This document shows, piece after piece, positions 1-9,037 of a DNA stretch of 64,000 bases. The first letter of the stretch is position 1. Every line of letters begins with the position of its first letter. Made by a program: the position numbers and the translations under genes. A model generated the notes under the pieces. It saw nothing but the letters and a program-made list of their open reading frames with translations, was not told the DNA's origin and did no database searches. This stretch comes from Metabacillus litoralis. Its GTDB lineage: Bacteria; Bacillota; Bacilli; Bacillales; Bacillaceae. Where the stretch lies: NCBI RefSeq assembly GCF_007994985.1, contig NZ_VOQF01000003.1:186001-250000 (forward strand), read 5' to 3'.

Positions 1-203
1 TATAAACGCTCTTCATAATTAACTGTTAGTGGAAAGAAATCTAGAGGCTTTGGTTCCTTTGAAGCAGTAGCGGTACTTAATACAGCTGTATCACCATATC
101 GAATTAAAACAGCTCCATTGGCTTGCTTAGCTAGTTGACCAATCTCAACAGTAAGTTTACGGCCAGCCCAGTCTATGGAAAACTTTTGCTTTTCTTGTGC
201 CAT
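1..203 (-). CDS. pnp: Polyribonucleotide nucleotidyltransferase (PNPase), N-terminal fragment
   Basis: The gene starts at an ATG at 203 and runs off the left edge, so only about the first 67 codons are present. They read [15 protein letters not shown] and continue to a segment with [16 protein letters not shown], typical of the first RNase PH domain of PNPase. The enzyme degrades RNA 3' to 5' phosphorolytically and is part of the RNA degradosome-like complex. GAAGGAG lies about 10 bases upstream of the ATG. The position directly after rpsO is the usual rpsO-pnp arrangement, but an intrinsic terminator separates the two here, so pnp expression needs read-through or its own promoter. The identification is firm, but nothing can be said of the KH and S1 domains outside the window. 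Confidence 0.96.
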   Translation of the reverse strand, partial: MAQEKQKFSIDWAGRKLTVEIGQLAKQANGAVLIRYGDTAVLSTATASKEPKPLDFFPLTVNYEERL

Positions 204-264
204 ATATGTAAAACTCCTTCTCTAATTTAATTGCTTTATGTACTAGTATTGACCATTTAAATTG

Positions 265-293
265 AACATATCAATTTCATTTTTATATGTAAA
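265..293 (-). promoter_or_regulatory. Candidate sigma-A promoter for pnp
   Basis: On the minus strand TTTACA (288-293) is followed after 17 bases by TATGTT (265-270), about 60 bases upstream of the pnp start. It lies between the rpsO terminator and pnp. The region is very AT-rich, so chance matches are likely. Confidence 0.35.
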
Positions 294-325
294 TAGATTT
301 TTGTGATATTCAAATTTAAATACAC

Positions 326-350
326 TAAAAAAGCGGGAAAAATCCCGCTT
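326..350 (-). terminator. Intrinsic terminator after rpsO
   Basis: On the minus strand AAGCGGGA and TCCCGCTT form an 8-bp stem with a short loop (331-350), followed by a run of T. It lies 10 bases past the rpsO stop codon. Confidence 0.88.
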
Positions 351-359
351 CTAAAGTAA

Positions 360-629
360 TTAACGACGTAAACCAAGCTTGTTGATTAACTCACGATAGC
401 GAGTTACGTCTTTATTACGTAGGTACGTTAATAAGTTACGACGTTTACCTACCATTTTTAAAAGACCGCGACGTGAATGGTGGTCCTTTTTGTGAACACG
501 TAAATGATCATTTAAGCTATTGATGTCCTCTGTAAGGATAGCAATTTGAACTTCTGGTGATCCAGTATCAGACTCATGTGTTTTATACTGAGCGATTAGT
601 TCATTTTTACGTTCTTGAGTGATAGCCAT
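360..629 (-). CDS. rpsO: 30S ribosomal protein S15
   Basis: The 89-residue product begins [20 protein letters not shown] and carries the S15 signature region with [19 protein letters not shown]. It binds the 16S rRNA central domain early in 30S assembly. The ATG at 629 is chosen over an in-frame GTG at 638 because the GTG lies inside the AGGAGGTG ribosome binding site, and the ATG then sits 6-7 bases after it. The gene has its own promoter inside the end of the ribC-rpsO gap and a terminator just downstream, so it can be a monocistronic unit. The length equals the usual bacterial S15. Confidence 0.98.
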   Translation of the reverse strand: MAITQERKNELIAQYKTHESDTGSPEVQIAILTEDINSLNDHLRVHKKDHHSRRGLLKMVGKRRNLLTYLRNKDVTRYRELINKLGLRR

Positions 630-647
630 CCTTTTCACCTCCTTAAT

Positions 648-712
648 TTTACAAAACCCCAGTTACCGAGCAATCGTTGGTGAATCGATTTGCCAAGCAA
701 TGGTTTTAAGTT
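648..712 (-). promoter_or_regulatory. rpsO 5' leader with possible S15 autoregulatory fold
   Basis: The transcript leader between the promoter and the start codon contains complementary segments: AAAACC near 703-712 with GGTTTT near 651-657, and GCTTGG with CCAACG inside. This gives a compact multi-helix fold just ahead of the ribosome binding site. S15 is known to repress its own mRNA through such leaders in Bacillaceae. That this one does so is inference; the pairing was found by eye and not by energy calculation. Confidence 0.4.
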
Positions 713-721
713 ACATTAATT

Positions 722-750
722 AGAATACTATTTTTCTCATCATAAAGCAA
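722..750 (-). promoter_or_regulatory. Sigma-A-type promoter for rpsO
   Basis: On the minus strand TTGCTT (745-750) and TATTCT (722-727) are separated by exactly 17 bases, in the gap just past the ribC stop codon and about 95 bases upstream of the rpsO start. Confidence 0.65.
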
Positions 751-753
751 GAA

Positions 754-1701
754 CTAAACAAGTTTTTTTTCGAAGAATTGTATTGTAGCTGCTTTATCTA
801 GCTTGATTTGCTCAATGAGTTCTTCTACATTATGAAACTTTTGTTCACTTCTTATACGTTTAAACCAAAAAACTGTTACATTTTCACCGTAAATTTCATT
901 ATTAAAGTTAAAAATATGAACTTCTACACTTGGTTTCAGAGGTTTTTCTTCATGAAAAGTTGGTTTATAACCAATGTTACATACACCTTCGTATACTTGC
1001 TTTTTTATGTTAATTGTTACTGCATAAACACCTGTAGGTGGAATAATATAGTCATCAAATACTTCTACATTTGCTGTTGGAAAACCGATTGTTCGTCCTC
1101 TTTTATCACCATGAATCACTCTACCTTTGGTTGAGTGAGGCCTGCCAATCAATGTCTGAGCATAAGCAACATCCCCACTTCTAATTACTTCGCGAATTAA
1201 AGTAGAGCTTATTTTCCGATCATGATCCGTTTGTTTTTCAACAGTTGTATGTAAGAACTGTTCTCTTGAGTGAAAAGGAATTGTTTCCATCGTTCCCTTT
1301 CCTAAATGACCATATGTAAAATCAAAACCTGCAACAACATGCTTGACATTTAAGTTAATGATAAATTCATCTACAAATTGTTGTGGTAATAGTGCTGCAA
1401 ATTCTCTTGTAAATTCTACAATAAATAATATATCTACATTCAAATTTTCTATAGTTTGAATTTTATCTTCCAAAGGTGTGATGTAATCAATACCTATTTC
1501 TTTCCGAAGTACAACTAATGGATGTGGATTAAATGTCATCACTGCACTTTTAACACCCATCTTGTCAGCAATTTCCTTTGCTTTTAAAATGACCTTTTGA
1601 TGACCTTTATGAACACCATCGAAATATCCAAGTGCTAGCACCATTTCATCAAATTCATTTTTTTTAAAATTATGTGGATAAGACAGTTTAATAAGTTTCA
1701 T
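754..1701 (-). CDS. ribC: Bifunctional riboflavin kinase / FAD synthetase
   Basis: The 315-residue protein makes FMN from riboflavin and then FAD from FMN. The N-terminal adenylyltransferase half shows the nucleotide-binding motif GYFDGVHKGH at residues 25-34 and ISSTLIR further on. The C-terminal kinase half shows GFPTANV and PPTGVYAV. The length is that of the usual RibF/RibC family. The start ATG at 1701 follows AAAAAGGTG. In B. subtilis this gene (ribC) lies in the same place between truB and rpsO. No FMN riboswitch is visible in front of it; it is probably co-transcribed with truB. Confidence 0.96.
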   Translation of the reverse strand: MKLIKLSYPHNFKKNEFDEMVLALGYFDGVHKGHQKVILKAKEIADKMGVKSAVMTFNPHPLVVLRKEIGIDYITPLEDKIQTIENLNVDILFIVEFTREFAALLPQQFVDEFIINLNVKHVVAGFDFTYGHLGKGTMETIPFHSREQFLHTTVEKQTDHDRKISSTLIREVIRSGDVAYAQTLIGRPHSTKGRVIHGDKRGRTIGFPTANVEVFDDYIIPPTGVYAVTINIKKQVYEGVCNIGYKPTFHEEKPLKPSVEVHIFNFNNEIYGENVTVFWFKRIRSEQKFHNVEELIEQIKLDKAATIQFFEKKLV

Positions 1702-1766
1702 AGTTAATTCACCTTTTTCTCACTTATAACACCATACTTTTTAAGAACACTACACCTTAACCTAGC

Positions 1767-2681
1767 TCAAATCAATAAAACTTTAATTGGTTTCATTAAA
1801 GTTTGTTTAGTAGGGTGCTTAGCATAGATCGCGATACAATGACTATTCTTATTATAAACAGCAATAGGAGCTCCAATTTCAAGTTGCTCAAACTCATTAG
1901 GTAATTCTAGAACAGCGCCATTTTTAACTTTCTCTGCTAGGTTATCATGGATAATTAGTTTCGGCAAATCTTTTAACGCTTCACCAATTGATATAAGTGA
2001 GTTATGAAATGTATTGTCTTCAATCGATTTCTCAATTTCTTCAAACGTCATACAATCGTCTAAATCAAAAACACCTGATTTTGTTCGGACTAAATGAGAC
2101 ATATGAGCTGGGTAGCCCAGTTGTTCTCCAATCATAACCGCCAATGTACGGACGTACGTTCCTTTTGAGCACGTTACGCGAAAACGAAATGTTACGTTAT
2201 TGTTTCCGTTTTTCACATCACCTAATAATACAAAATCATGTATTGTAATTGTACGTGATGGTCTTTCTATTTCTATACCTGCTCTTGCATACTCATATAG
2301 CTTTTTGCCATTAATTTTAACAGCTGAGTACATAGGCGGAGTTTGTTCTAATGTTCCTACCATTGAGGATAGAACATTTTCTACTTCCTCACTTTTAATT
2401 AAACGGTCAACTGGTTTTCTTTCAACAATTTCTCCTGATGCATCTTCAGTAGTTGTAGAAAAACCAATCGTTACCTCAGCTTCATATGTTTTTGATGATG
2501 CAGTTAGGTATTCTACAATCTTCGTTGCTCTTCCTATGCAGATTGGTAATACACCTGTTACATCAGGATCTAGTGTTCCTGTATGACCTACTTTTTTTGT
2601 TTTTGCCAACCTGCGCATTTTTGCCACACAATCATGTGATGTCATTCCAGCTGGCTTATTTAATAATAAAACCCCTTCCAT
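1767..2681 (-). CDS. truB: tRNA pseudouridine(55) synthase
   Basis: This enzyme isomerises U55 of the tRNA T-loop to pseudouridine. The 304-residue reading begins MEGVLLLNKPAGMTSHD and has the catalytic motif GTLDPDVTGVLP, with the aspartate at residue 38, and the KINGKKLYEYAR segment. The ATG at 2681 is preferred to upstream in-frame codons because GAGGAGG ends 8 bases before it. A stem-loop (2703-2740) and a long gap containing a repeat separate it from rbfA, so truB may have its own promoter although it belongs functionally with the infB cluster. Confidence 0.96.
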   Translation of the reverse strand: MEGVLLLNKPAGMTSHDCVAKMRRLAKTKKVGHTGTLDPDVTGVLPICIGRATKIVEYLTASSKTYEAEVTIGFSTTTEDASGEIVERKPVDRLIKSEEVENVLSSMVGTLEQTPPMYSAVKINGKKLYEYARAGIEIERPSRTITIHDFVLLGDVKNGNNNVTFRFRVTCSKGTYVRTLAVMIGEQLGYPAHMSHLVRTKSGVFDLDDCMTFEEIEKSIEDNTFHNSLISIGEALKDLPKLIIHDNLAEKVKNGAVLELPNEFEQLEIGAPIAVYNKNSHCIAIYAKHPTKQTLMKPIKVLLI

Positions 2682-2702
2682 TCTTAACGCCTCCTCATGA
2701 AT

Positions 2703-2740
2703 CACCTTAAAATATCACCAATTAACTTTATCTTAAGGTG
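2703..2740 (-). other. Stem-loop ahead of the truB ribosome binding site
   Basis: The arms 2703-2714 and 2729-2740 can form a 12-bp stem with one G-U pair and a 14-base loop, ending 5 bases upstream of the GAGGAGG of truB. There is no T tract, so it is not an obvious terminator. It could protect or present the truB start, but its function is unknown. Confidence 0.5.
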
Positions 2741-2771
2741 TTGTTAAATTTGTTGTTGATTTCAGTTACTG

Positions 2772-2885
2772 CGGGAAAAAATATGTTCATTTTTATTCCG
2801 ATGTCCGGGGATCTCCTCGTAAGCTTAAGCTAAGTGCCTGTGGGGTCTTCCTTTGACACGCTCTCCCGCAGGCGCCTCAGTCCTT
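2772..2885 (-). repeat. Degenerate Bacillaceae intergenic repeat (CCTGCGGG / GACCCC family)
   Basis: On the minus strand the segment has GACTGAGGCGCCTGCGGGA, then GGAAGACCCCACAGGC, then GAGGAGATCCCC and a closing CCCGCAG. From memory this resembles a dispersed intergenic repeat that I associate with many Bacillus-type genomes; its base composition is richer in G and C than the surroundings. GCCTGYGGG at 2836-2844 pairs with 2865-2873 as an internal hairpin. The limits are approximate. Family membership is from memory and no search was run. Confidence 0.6.
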
Positions 2886-3154
2886 TTCCTCCAATCAACA
2901 ATGACTATAATATCAACCGCTATAACATACCCTATCTTAAAGATCTGGTTACTTTTGAAGAATAGTTATATAACTTCTTAGTGTAATGGTGCCAGGGCTC
3001 TTGTCTACTTTGTAAAGAAAGTCTTTTTGAAGCTCAATGGTAAGTGATTTATTAATTCTATCAATGTAAAATAGCTATTGTATTTAACCTTGCAATAAGT
3101 TTTGTTGTACTTTGAAAGTCCTTTTAAAAAAGATATCAGTAAAATTCTTTACAA

Positions 3155-3189
3155 AAAGTAAAGGGATAGACGAAGGTGTCTATCCCTTT
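3155..3189 (-). terminator. Intrinsic terminator after rbfA
   Basis: The arms 3160-3171 and 3178-3189 form a perfect 12-bp stem (AAAGGGATAGAC and its complement) with a 6-base loop, followed on the minus strand by ACTTTTTG. It closes the rimP-rbfA operon 9 bases past the rbfA stop. Confidence 0.85.
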
Positions 3190-3197
3190 AAAGGAGT

Positions 3198-3554
3198 TTA
3201 TTCCTCCTGTTTATTTTGAGCATTTAACTCATGAATAAGAGTTTCGATTCGATTTCCGTAATCAACAGATTCATCAAATTCAAAATGAATTTCAGGTGTT
3301 TTTCTCAAGCGAATTCTTTGACCAATTTCAGAGCGAATAAATCCTTTTGCTTTTGCTAAGCCCTTTAATGTATTTTCTCTTTGTTCCTCATCACCCAGAA
3401 CAGAGATAAATACTTTTGCAATTTGTAAATCACCTGAAACACTAACATCTGTTACAGTTACGAATCCGATACGTGGGTCTTTAATCTTACGGCCTATTAT
3501 ATCGCCTAACTCTTTTTTCATTTGTTCACCGACACGGTTTGCTCTTAAGCTCAT
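3198..3554 (-). CDS. rbfA: Ribosome-binding factor A
   Basis: The 118-residue protein begins [20 protein letters not shown] and has [13 protein letters not shown], the family core. It binds the free 30S subunit and helps mature the 5' end of 16S rRNA, which matters in cold adaptation. The ATG at 3554 is chosen because GAGGTG lies 6 bases upstream; an in-frame GTG at 3563 is part of that site. It is the last gene of the nusA-infB operon, 18 bases after ylxP, and is followed by a strong terminator. Confidence 0.95.
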   Translation of the reverse strand: MSLRANRVGEQMKKELGDIIGRKIKDPRIGFVTVTDVSVSGDLQIAKVFISVLGDEEQRENTLKGLAKAKGFIRSEIGQRIRLRKTPEIHFEFDESVDYGNRIETLIHELNAQNKQEE

Positions 3555-3572
3555 GCCAATCACCTCTTCAAA

Positions 3573-3851
3573 TTAAAACCACTCAAATGATGTAATGGTT
3601 CTTTCAATTTCAGGAAAGGAATCAAGAAATCTCAATACCTGATTTAATTCTCTTTCTGTTTGTACTTTCGCCGAGCTAACAGCAACAATCCCGAATTTTG
3701 TACGTTGCCATGAATCTTGAAAGTCTATTTCTGAAATAGAAACATTAAACTTTTGCTTGGTTCTGGTCAGAACTCGTTGTAAAACGGCTCTTTTTTCTTT
3801 TAATGACTGTGAGTCGTATACTATGCATTCACAATCAACATATCCGATCAT
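3573..3851 (-). CDS. ylxP: YlxP, DUF503 family protein
   Basis: The 92-residue protein has the DUF503 pattern: [21 protein letters not shown] at the start, then a segment on tracking [21 protein letters not shown]. The biochemical role is not established. The conserved position between infB and rbfA and its small basic nature suggest a link to ribosome assembly or translation. Its ATG overlaps the infB stop codon (ATGA), so translation is coupled to IF2. Confidence 0.92.
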   Translation of the reverse strand: MIGYVDCECIVYDSQSLKEKRAVLQRVLTRTKQKFNVSISEIDFQDSWQRTKFGIVAVSSAKVQTERELNQVLRFLDSFPEIERTITSFEWF

Positions 3852-5980
3852 TTACGTTCGATTTCTTCCATCACATATGCCTCAATAATGTCGCCTTCTT
3901 TAACATCATTGTAGTTTTTAATTGTGATACCACATTCGTAATTTCGTGCTACTTCTTTCACATCATCTTTGAAACGTTTAAGTGTATCAATTTCACCTTC
4001 AAAAATAACAATACCGTCACGAATAAGTCTTATTCCACTATCACGAGTTATTTTACCTTCTGTTACATATGCACCAGCAATTGTACCAATTTTTGATACT
4101 TTGAAAGTTGTACGTACTTCCACTTGCCCAATAATTTTTTCTTGGAATTCAGGATCAAGCATACCTTTCATTGCTGATTCAATTTCTTCAATAACTTTAT
4201 AAATAATACGGTGTAAACGGATATCAACTTCTTCAACATCAGCTGTTTTCTTAGCACCTGCATCAGGACGAACGTTAAATCCGATAACAATTGCATTTGA
4301 TGCTGATGCTAAAATAATATCAGATTCTGTGATTGCTCCTACACCTGTATGAATAATTTTAACACGGACACCTTCAACATCAATCTTTTGTAAAGCAGCG
4401 GCTAATGCCTCAACAGAACCTTGAACATCTGCTTTAACAATTAAATTGATATCTTTAATATCCCCTTGTTTAATTTGTTCAAACAAATCATCAAGACTAA
4501 GTTTAGATCCTTCGCTTCGCTGAGCATCAATTTGCTTTTGAGCTCTTGCTTCACCTACTTGACGAGCTGATTTCTCATCTTCAAACACCATAAACTGATC
4601 TCCAGCTTGAGGAACATCACTTAAACCAGTAACTTCAACTGGTGTAGATGGTGCTGCTTCTTTAACACGTCGTCCAAGATCATTTACCATTGCACGAACA
4701 CGTCCAAATGTGTTACCAACTACAATTGGATCACCTACGCGTAATGTACCGTTTTGAACAAGTAATGTTGCAACAGATCCACGACCCTTGTCTAATTGAG
4801 CCTCAATAACTGTTCCAGTAGCACGACGATTAGGGTTAGCTTTAAGTTCTTCTACTTCTGTTACTAAGAGAATCATTTCAAGGATATCTTCAATACCTTC
4901 ACCAGTTAATGCTGAAACCGGTACAAAGATAGTATCCCCACCCCAAGCTTCAGGAACTAATCCATGTTCTGTCAATTCTTGCATAACACGATCTGGATTT
5001 GCAGCTGGTTTATCCACTTTATTTACAGCAACAATAATAGGTACTTCTGCAGCTTTTGCATGGTTAATTGCTTCTACTGTTTGAGGCATAACCCCATCAT
5101 CAGCAGCAACAACTAAGATTGTAATATCTGTTACCTTAGCACCACGTGCACGCATTGTAGTAAAAGCAGCATGTCCTGGTGTATCAAGGAAAGTAATTTT
5201 TTGATCATTTGCAACAATTTGATAAGCTCCGATATGCTGAGTAATACCACCAGCTTCACCAGCTGTTACCTTTGTATTACGAATCGAGTCCAGAAGTGTT
5301 GTTTTACCATGGTCAACGTGTCCCATGATTGTCACAATAGCAGGACGAATCTCTAAGTCCTCTTCTTTGTCTTCTTCTTCATATTTTTCAAATTCAGTTT
5401 TTTCAAAGATAATTTCTTCTTCTACCTCAACACCATATTCACCAGCAATCAATTCAATCGAATCTTTATCAAGATCTTGATTAATAGTTGCCATAGTTCC
5501 TAAAAGAAGAAGCTTTTTGATGATTTCTGATGGCTCTTTACCTAGCTCTGAAGCTAATTCTCCAACAGTTAAACTGCCAGAAAACGTTATTTTACTTGGT
5601 AGCTCTTTTTTAGGCTTAGGTTGAGCAGGCTGTTGAAAGGTATTTTTGCTTTTCTTGTTATTAGTATTGGTATTCTTTTTCCCTTTATTTTGGTTAAAAG
5701 GCTTATTATTATTATTATTTGGCTTTGTATTTGAGTTATTGTTTGGTTTAGAATTATTAGTCACTTGTTTCCCCGGTTTCTTTGTTGATTCGTTATTTGT
5801 TTTTTGATCATTTGATGCTGAAGCTGGTTTGAATTTTTGATCTAGTTTTACAATGACATTATCTTCTATAGTTGACATATGATTACTAACTTCAACATTC
5901 ATTTCTTGTAACGTAGAGATAATATCTTTGCTTGATACATTTGTTTGTTTCGCATATTCATATACTCGCATTTTTGTCAT
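3848..5980 (-). CDS. infB: Translation initiation factor IF-2
   Basis: This 710-residue GTPase brings fMet-tRNA to the 30S initiation complex and promotes subunit joining. It shows an N-terminal IF2 domain ([12 protein letters not shown]), a low-complexity linker rich in Asn, Lys and Gln at about residues 52-125, and a second IF2 N domain ([20 protein letters not shown]). The G domain has GHVDHGKT at 220-227, DTPGH at 266-270 and NKVD at 320-323. Beta-barrel and C-terminal fMet-tRNA binding domains follow. The length is close to B. subtilis IF2. GGGGGTGAACGT precedes the ATG. The Asn-rich linker is the least conserved part and carries repeated NNNN runs. Confidence 0.98.
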   Translation of the reverse strand: MTKMRVYEYAKQTNVSSKDIISTLQEMNVEVSNHMSTIEDNVIVKLDQKFKPASASNDQKTNNESTKKPGKQVTNNSKPNNNSNTKPNNNNNKPFNQNKGKKNTNTNNKKSKNTFQQPAQPKPKKELPSKITFSGSLTVGELASELGKEPSEIIKKLLLLGTMATINQDLDKDSIELIAGEYGVEVEEEIIFEKTEFEKYEEEDKEEDLEIRPAIVTIMGHVDHGKTTLLDSIRNTKVTAGEAGGITQHIGAYQIVANDQKITFLDTPGHAAFTTMRARGAKVTDITILVVAADDGVMPQTVEAINHAKAAEVPIIVAVNKVDKPAANPDRVMQELTEHGLVPEAWGGDTIFVPVSALTGEGIEDILEMILLVTEVEELKANPNRRATGTVIEAQLDKGRGSVATLLVQNGTLRVGDPIVVGNTFGRVRAMVNDLGRRVKEAAPSTPVEVTGLSDVPQAGDQFMVFEDEKSARQVGEARAQKQIDAQRSEGSKLSLDDLFEQIKQGDIKDINLIVKADVQGSVEALAAALQKIDVEGVRVKIIHTGVGAITESDIILASASNAIVIGFNVRPDAGAKKTADVEEVDIRLHRIIYKVIEEIESAMKGMLDPEFQEKIIGQVEVRTTFKVSKIGTIAGAYVTEGKITRDSGIRLIRDGIVIFEGEIDTLKRFKDDVKEVARNYECGITIKNYNDVKEGDIIEAYVMEEIERK

Positions 5981-5999
5981 ACGTTCACCCCCAAGAATA

Positions 6000-6308
6000 T
6001 TAATCGAGCAAGGTTTTCAACTTTGCAGCAAAGCCTGCATCACTGATCGCTACGACAACTCTTGCTTCTTTCCCAATTGCCTTACCTAATAAGTAGCGAT
6101 CCTCTACTAAAATAAATGGAGTCTCATAAAACTTACATTTATCCGAAACCTTCTTCATTGTATTAGCCGATGCATCCTTTGAAAGAAGAACAAGCTTAGC
6201 TTTTTGCTGTCTTATTTCTTTAACAACAAGTTCCTCTCCCGAAATAACTTTTCGTGCTCGATTTGCTAAGCCCAATAAGGACATCCATTTTTGTTGCTGC
6301 TGATTCAT
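6000..6308 (-). CDS. ylxQ: YlxQ, L7Ae/L30e-type RNA-binding protein
   Basis: The 102-residue protein has the L7Ae family layout: [29 protein letters not shown], and [16 protein letters not shown]. Family members bind kink-turn RNA; the cellular target of YlxQ is unclear. Its closest ribosome binding site (GGAG) lies in the last codons of ylxR, about 14 bases from the ATG. That is long, so translation probably depends on coupling with ylxR. It sits in the conserved nusA-ylxR-ylxQ-infB block. Confidence 0.93.
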   Translation of the reverse strand: MNQQQQKWMSLLGLANRARKVISGEELVVKEIRQQKAKLVLLSKDASANTMKKVSDKCKFYETPFILVEDRYLLGKAIGKEARVVVAISDAGFAAKLKTLLD

Positions 6309-6316
6309 GTTAATAA

Positions 6317-6586
6317 TTAGTGCTCCTTTTCAGCTAATTGAAGTAACTCATCGTATAAAGAGTCTTCAATCTTTGCCTTTAAATGATTGGCAAGAATATT
6401 TTTCTTTTTCGCTTGTAAAATGCACTCTTTATTAAGAGTAATATAAGCGCCACGCCCATTTTTTTTGCCAGTTAGGTCTACAGAAACATCGCCTTCCTTT
6501 GATCTAACAACTCGGACAAGTTCTTTTTTTGTTTTCATCTCTCCTGTTGCAACACATTTACGTAAAGGAATTTTGCGATTGCTCAT
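6317..6586 (-). CDS. rnpM: YlxR / RnpM, RNase P modulator
   Basis: The 89-residue basic protein carries the YlxR family signature: [19 protein letters not shown], then [18 protein letters not shown]. subtilis YlxR has been reported to bind and modulate RNase P RNA and has been renamed RnpM. The ATG at 6586 is chosen because AGAGGTG ends 6 bases upstream; an in-frame GTG at 6595 lies inside that site. It follows nusA by 12 bases and is co-transcribed with it. Confidence 0.94.
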   Translation of the reverse strand: MSNRKIPLRKCVATGEMKTKKELVRVVRSKEGDVSVDLTGKKNGRGAYITLNKECILQAKKKNILANHLKAKIEDSLYDELLQLAEKEH

Positions 6587-6598
6587 AGATCTCACCTC

Positions 6599-7729
6599 TT
6601 ATTCACTTAACTCAGGTTCATGTATACTCGTTAAAAGTGGTTCGTCATTGTCATCATAATCAGATTCCTTCTTCTCTAAAGGATAAATCCCTGCTTTTTC
6701 AGCATCTGACTCACTTTTGATATCTATCTTCCATCCTGTAAGCTTTGCAGCTAAACGGGCATTTTGTCCACGTTTACCAATTGCTAATGATAACTGATAA
6801 TCAGGAACAATAACAGTAGTAGACTTCTCATCTTCATTTACAAGAACTTCAGCTACTTTTGATGGACTTAAAGCATTTGCAACGAATTCAACTGGATCTT
6901 GTGACCATTTCACAATATCAATTTTTTCACCTTTTAGTTCATTAACAATTGCCTGTACTCGTTGTCCTTTTGGTCCAACACAAGATCCAACAGGATCTAC
7001 CTCTTGATTGTCAGAGTGAACAGAGATTTTTGAGCGATCTCCAGCTTCACGAGAAACAGATTTTATTTCAACTGTTCCATCATAGATTTCAGGAACTTCA
7101 ATTTCGAATAGACGTTTTAAAAGACCAGGATGAGTTCTTGAAACAAATATTTGTGGTCCTTTTGTAGTCTTTTCTACTTTAGTTAAGAAAACTTTTATCC
7201 GATCATGTGGTCTATAAGTTTCATTTGGCATTTGCTCACTAACAGGAAGTAATGCTTCGATTTTACCTAAACTTACATAGATAAATTTCGAGTCTATACG
7301 CTGTACAATACCAGTCATGATATCTTCTTCACGATCAATAAATTCACTATAGATCACACCGCGCTCTGCTTCACGGACACGTTGAGTAACAACTTGTTTT
7401 GCTGTTTGTGCAGCAATTCGCCCAAAATCTTTTGGAGTTACCTCCATCTCAATTACATCATTTACAACATAGTTTGGATTAATGCCACGTGCTTCACCAA
7501 TTGATATTTCTAGGCGAGGGTCATAAACCTCGTCAACAACATCTTTACGAGCAAAAACCTTCATAGTTCCTGTATCACGATTTAAATCAACACGAACATT
7601 TTGTGCTTGATTAAAGTTTCGTTTATAAGCAGAAATTAGTGCAGCTTCAATAGCTTCGATAATGATCTCTTTACTAATGCCTTTTTCCTTTTCTAAAATT
7701 GTTAAGGCATCTAATAATTCACTACTCAT
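6599..7729 (-). CDS. nusA: Transcription termination/antitermination protein NusA
   Basis: The 376-residue protein binds RNA polymerase and modulates pausing, termination and antitermination. It begins [18 protein letters not shown], nearly identical to B. subtilis NusA. It has the N-terminal polymerase-binding domain, an S1 domain (about 135-200) and two KH domains with [17 protein letters not shown] and [16 protein letters not shown]. The ATG at 7729 lies 11 bases after AAGGGGGA. The reading frame is open a further 54 codons upstream but that part has no family similarity, so it is excluded. The acidic C-terminal tail is short, as in other Firmicutes, without the acidic repeats of proteobacteria. 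Confidence 0.97.
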   Translation of the reverse strand: MSSELLDALTILEKEKGISKEIIIEAIEAALISAYKRNFNQAQNVRVDLNRDTGTMKVFARKDVVDEVYDPRLEISIGEARGINPNYVVNDVIEMEVTPKDFGRIAAQTAKQVVTQRVREAERGVIYSEFIDREEDIMTGIVQRIDSKFIYVSLGKIEALLPVSEQMPNETYRPHDRIKVFLTKVEKTTKGPQIFVSRTHPGLLKRLFEIEVPEIYDGTVEIKSVSREAGDRSKISVHSDNQEVDPVGSCVGPKGQRVQAIVNELKGEKIDIVKWSQDPVEFVANALSPSKVAEVLVNEDEKSTTVIVPDYQLSLAIGKRGQNARLAAKLTGWKIDIKSESDAEKAGIYPLEKKESDYDDNDEPLLTSIHEPELSE

Positions 7730-8003
7730 TTTAACGGTTTCCCCCTTAAAAATAAGCTCAATACATATTTCTTCTTTATCTTCTTTGAAGTAAACTAGTG
7801 GTTGATTACTGTCAGAAACACACTTCTTAAAAGTGGCTCCAGGGATTAAAAAACAAAATTTAAAATTCCCCAAAATGAACTTTTCCTGCATATAGCTTTT
7901 GTGATGGCAATGCAGATTTCAACATAGCTTCTTGTAATAGACAGATTAAAGAAGAAAAACCTATTTTGCTTACAAGTTGTCTTAAACTTACATTTCTTTT
8001 CTT

Positions 8004-8474
8004 CTAGAACGTAACCGCTAATCTAGCTTTTGCTACTTTCTCATATGGAATTTCAATCTGTTTTTTTCTAGTCTTAATCGTTACAGTAATTGTAAGAATT
8101 TGACCATCAAAATCAGTTAAAACACCTTCAAATGTTTTTTCTCCATTAATCGGTTCATATGTTTTAACATGAACTTGTTTTCCAATTGCTTTTGTTACAT
8201 CTGACTCTTTTTTTAGTGGTCTTTCAGCTCCAGGAGAGGAAACCTCTAAGAAGTAGTTGTGTTGAATGGGATCTAACTCGTCCAACTTCTCACTTAGTCT
8301 TTCACTTACTACACCACATTCTTCAATATCAATACCTTTTTCCGAGTCGATGAACAAACGTAGAAACCAATTTGAACCCTCTTTAACATATTCGATATCT
8401 ACTAGCTCAAGATTCATATCATCTAAAATTGGTACGACTATTTCTTCTACTGTTTCTGTCACTTTTTTGCTCAT
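8004..8474 (-). CDS. rimP: Ribosome maturation factor RimP
   Basis: The 156-residue protein is needed for 30S maturation. It has the N-terminal alpha/beta domain with [21 protein letters not shown] and the [12 protein letters not shown] motif, then an SH3-like C-terminal domain. GGAGGAAGAG immediately precedes the ATG. It is the first gene of the nusA-infB cluster and is separated from nusA by 274 bases, a longer gap than I expect in this conserved pair. That gap shows only short imperfect hairpins and no clear promoter. Confidence 0.96.
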   Translation of the reverse strand: MSKKVTETVEEIVVPILDDMNLELVDIEYVKEGSNWFLRLFIDSEKGIDIEECGVVSERLSEKLDELDPIQHNYFLEVSSPGAERPLKKESDVTKAIGKQVHVKTYEPINGEKTFEGVLTDFDGQILTITVTIKTRKKQIEIPYEKVAKARLAVTF

Positions 8475-8586
8475 TCTCTTCCTCCTTGCTAAGAAAAGCG
8501 CAAGTGCTTTCGTTATTTTTATTTTAGCCCTTTACTCTTTTCTAATAGTAGTTACAAATTGACGGTGAACAATTGTTATATTTTAT

Positions 8587-8628
8587 AATAGGTGTCATTG
8601 TATAAAGAAAAGATCGCACTAGCATTAG
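8587..8628 (+). repeat. Possible remnant of the longer miniature element core
   Basis: On the plus strand this segment shares a spaced pattern with 18226-18265: TTxTATxAAGAAAAGATxxCACTAG. Both are preceded by an AT-rich TATAA-type stretch. No terminal repeats or target duplication are visible around it, so it would be an old or partial copy. The alignment was by eye over about 30 bases. Confidence 0.4.
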
Positions 8629-8772
8629 TAAGTACTGTTTACTTTTAGTATTAAAGTACAAAGTATTGAAAACAGACAATGTAAAAAGCTAGAATCTAAA
8701 ATAAAATAAGGTACAACACTAGAGCTTGTCATTTCTAACAGAAGTAATATGATACTACCTTTATTAGTTGCT

Positions 8773-8797
8773 GAAAAACCCTGCCTTTTGAGCAGGG
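8773..8797 (-). terminator. Intrinsic terminator downstream of polC
   Basis: On the minus strand CCCTGC (8792-8797) and GCAGGG (8779-8784) form a 6-bp GC-rich stem with a 7-base loop, followed by TTTTTC. It lies about 300 bases past the polC stop and before rimP, so it would end read-through from polC. Confidence 0.65.
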
Positions 8798-9037
8798 AAT
8801 GAGTATGTACAACACTATCCGAAAATGAGGCAATACAATACGAAAGAGCGGGTTTCCCCACTCTTTTTCCTCTGCTTATCGTTAGCATTTCCATTAAAAG
8901 CATAACATAACCATCATTTTTATGCAAATTTATCCTTACCCAGAATAGCAAAGGTGTTAACTCTGAAATGAAACATTTTATTGATTGAGTCAGAAAGCTG
9001 TATACCTAAGGATTCTAATGTTTACAATCATGAAATT

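Larger units (their letters stand above)
2682..3197. other. Intergenic region rbfA-truB (516 bases)
   Basis: No gene is visible here. The region holds, from right to left, the rbfA terminator (3155-3189), about 250 AT-rich bases with no convincing structure, a degenerate Bacillaceae intergenic repeat (2772-2885) and a stem-loop just before the truB ribosome binding site. One weak sigma-A-like pair on the minus strand is TTGCAA, 16 bases, TATTTT around 3077-3104; I do not trust it. Confidence 0.7.

Noticed and set aside
5640-5770. AT-rich ATT repeats as a satellite
   Set aside because: These are Asn codons of the IF2 linker read on the minus strand, with no independent repeat structure.
7730-7891. 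N-terminal extension of nusA by 54 codons
   Set aside because: NusA similarity begins at [14 protein letters not shown], which has its own ribosome binding site; the extension has no similarity and no site.
8845-8870. Inverted repeat AAAGAG...CTCTTT as a second terminator after polC
   Set aside because: The stem has mismatches and lacks a proper T tract on the minus strand; the hairpin at 8773-8797 is a better candidate.
8625-8951. Open frame of 108 codons on the minus strand between polC and rimP
   Set aside because: There is no ribosome binding site, a terminator hairpin lies inside it, and the translation is hydrophobic low-complexity sequence with no family features.
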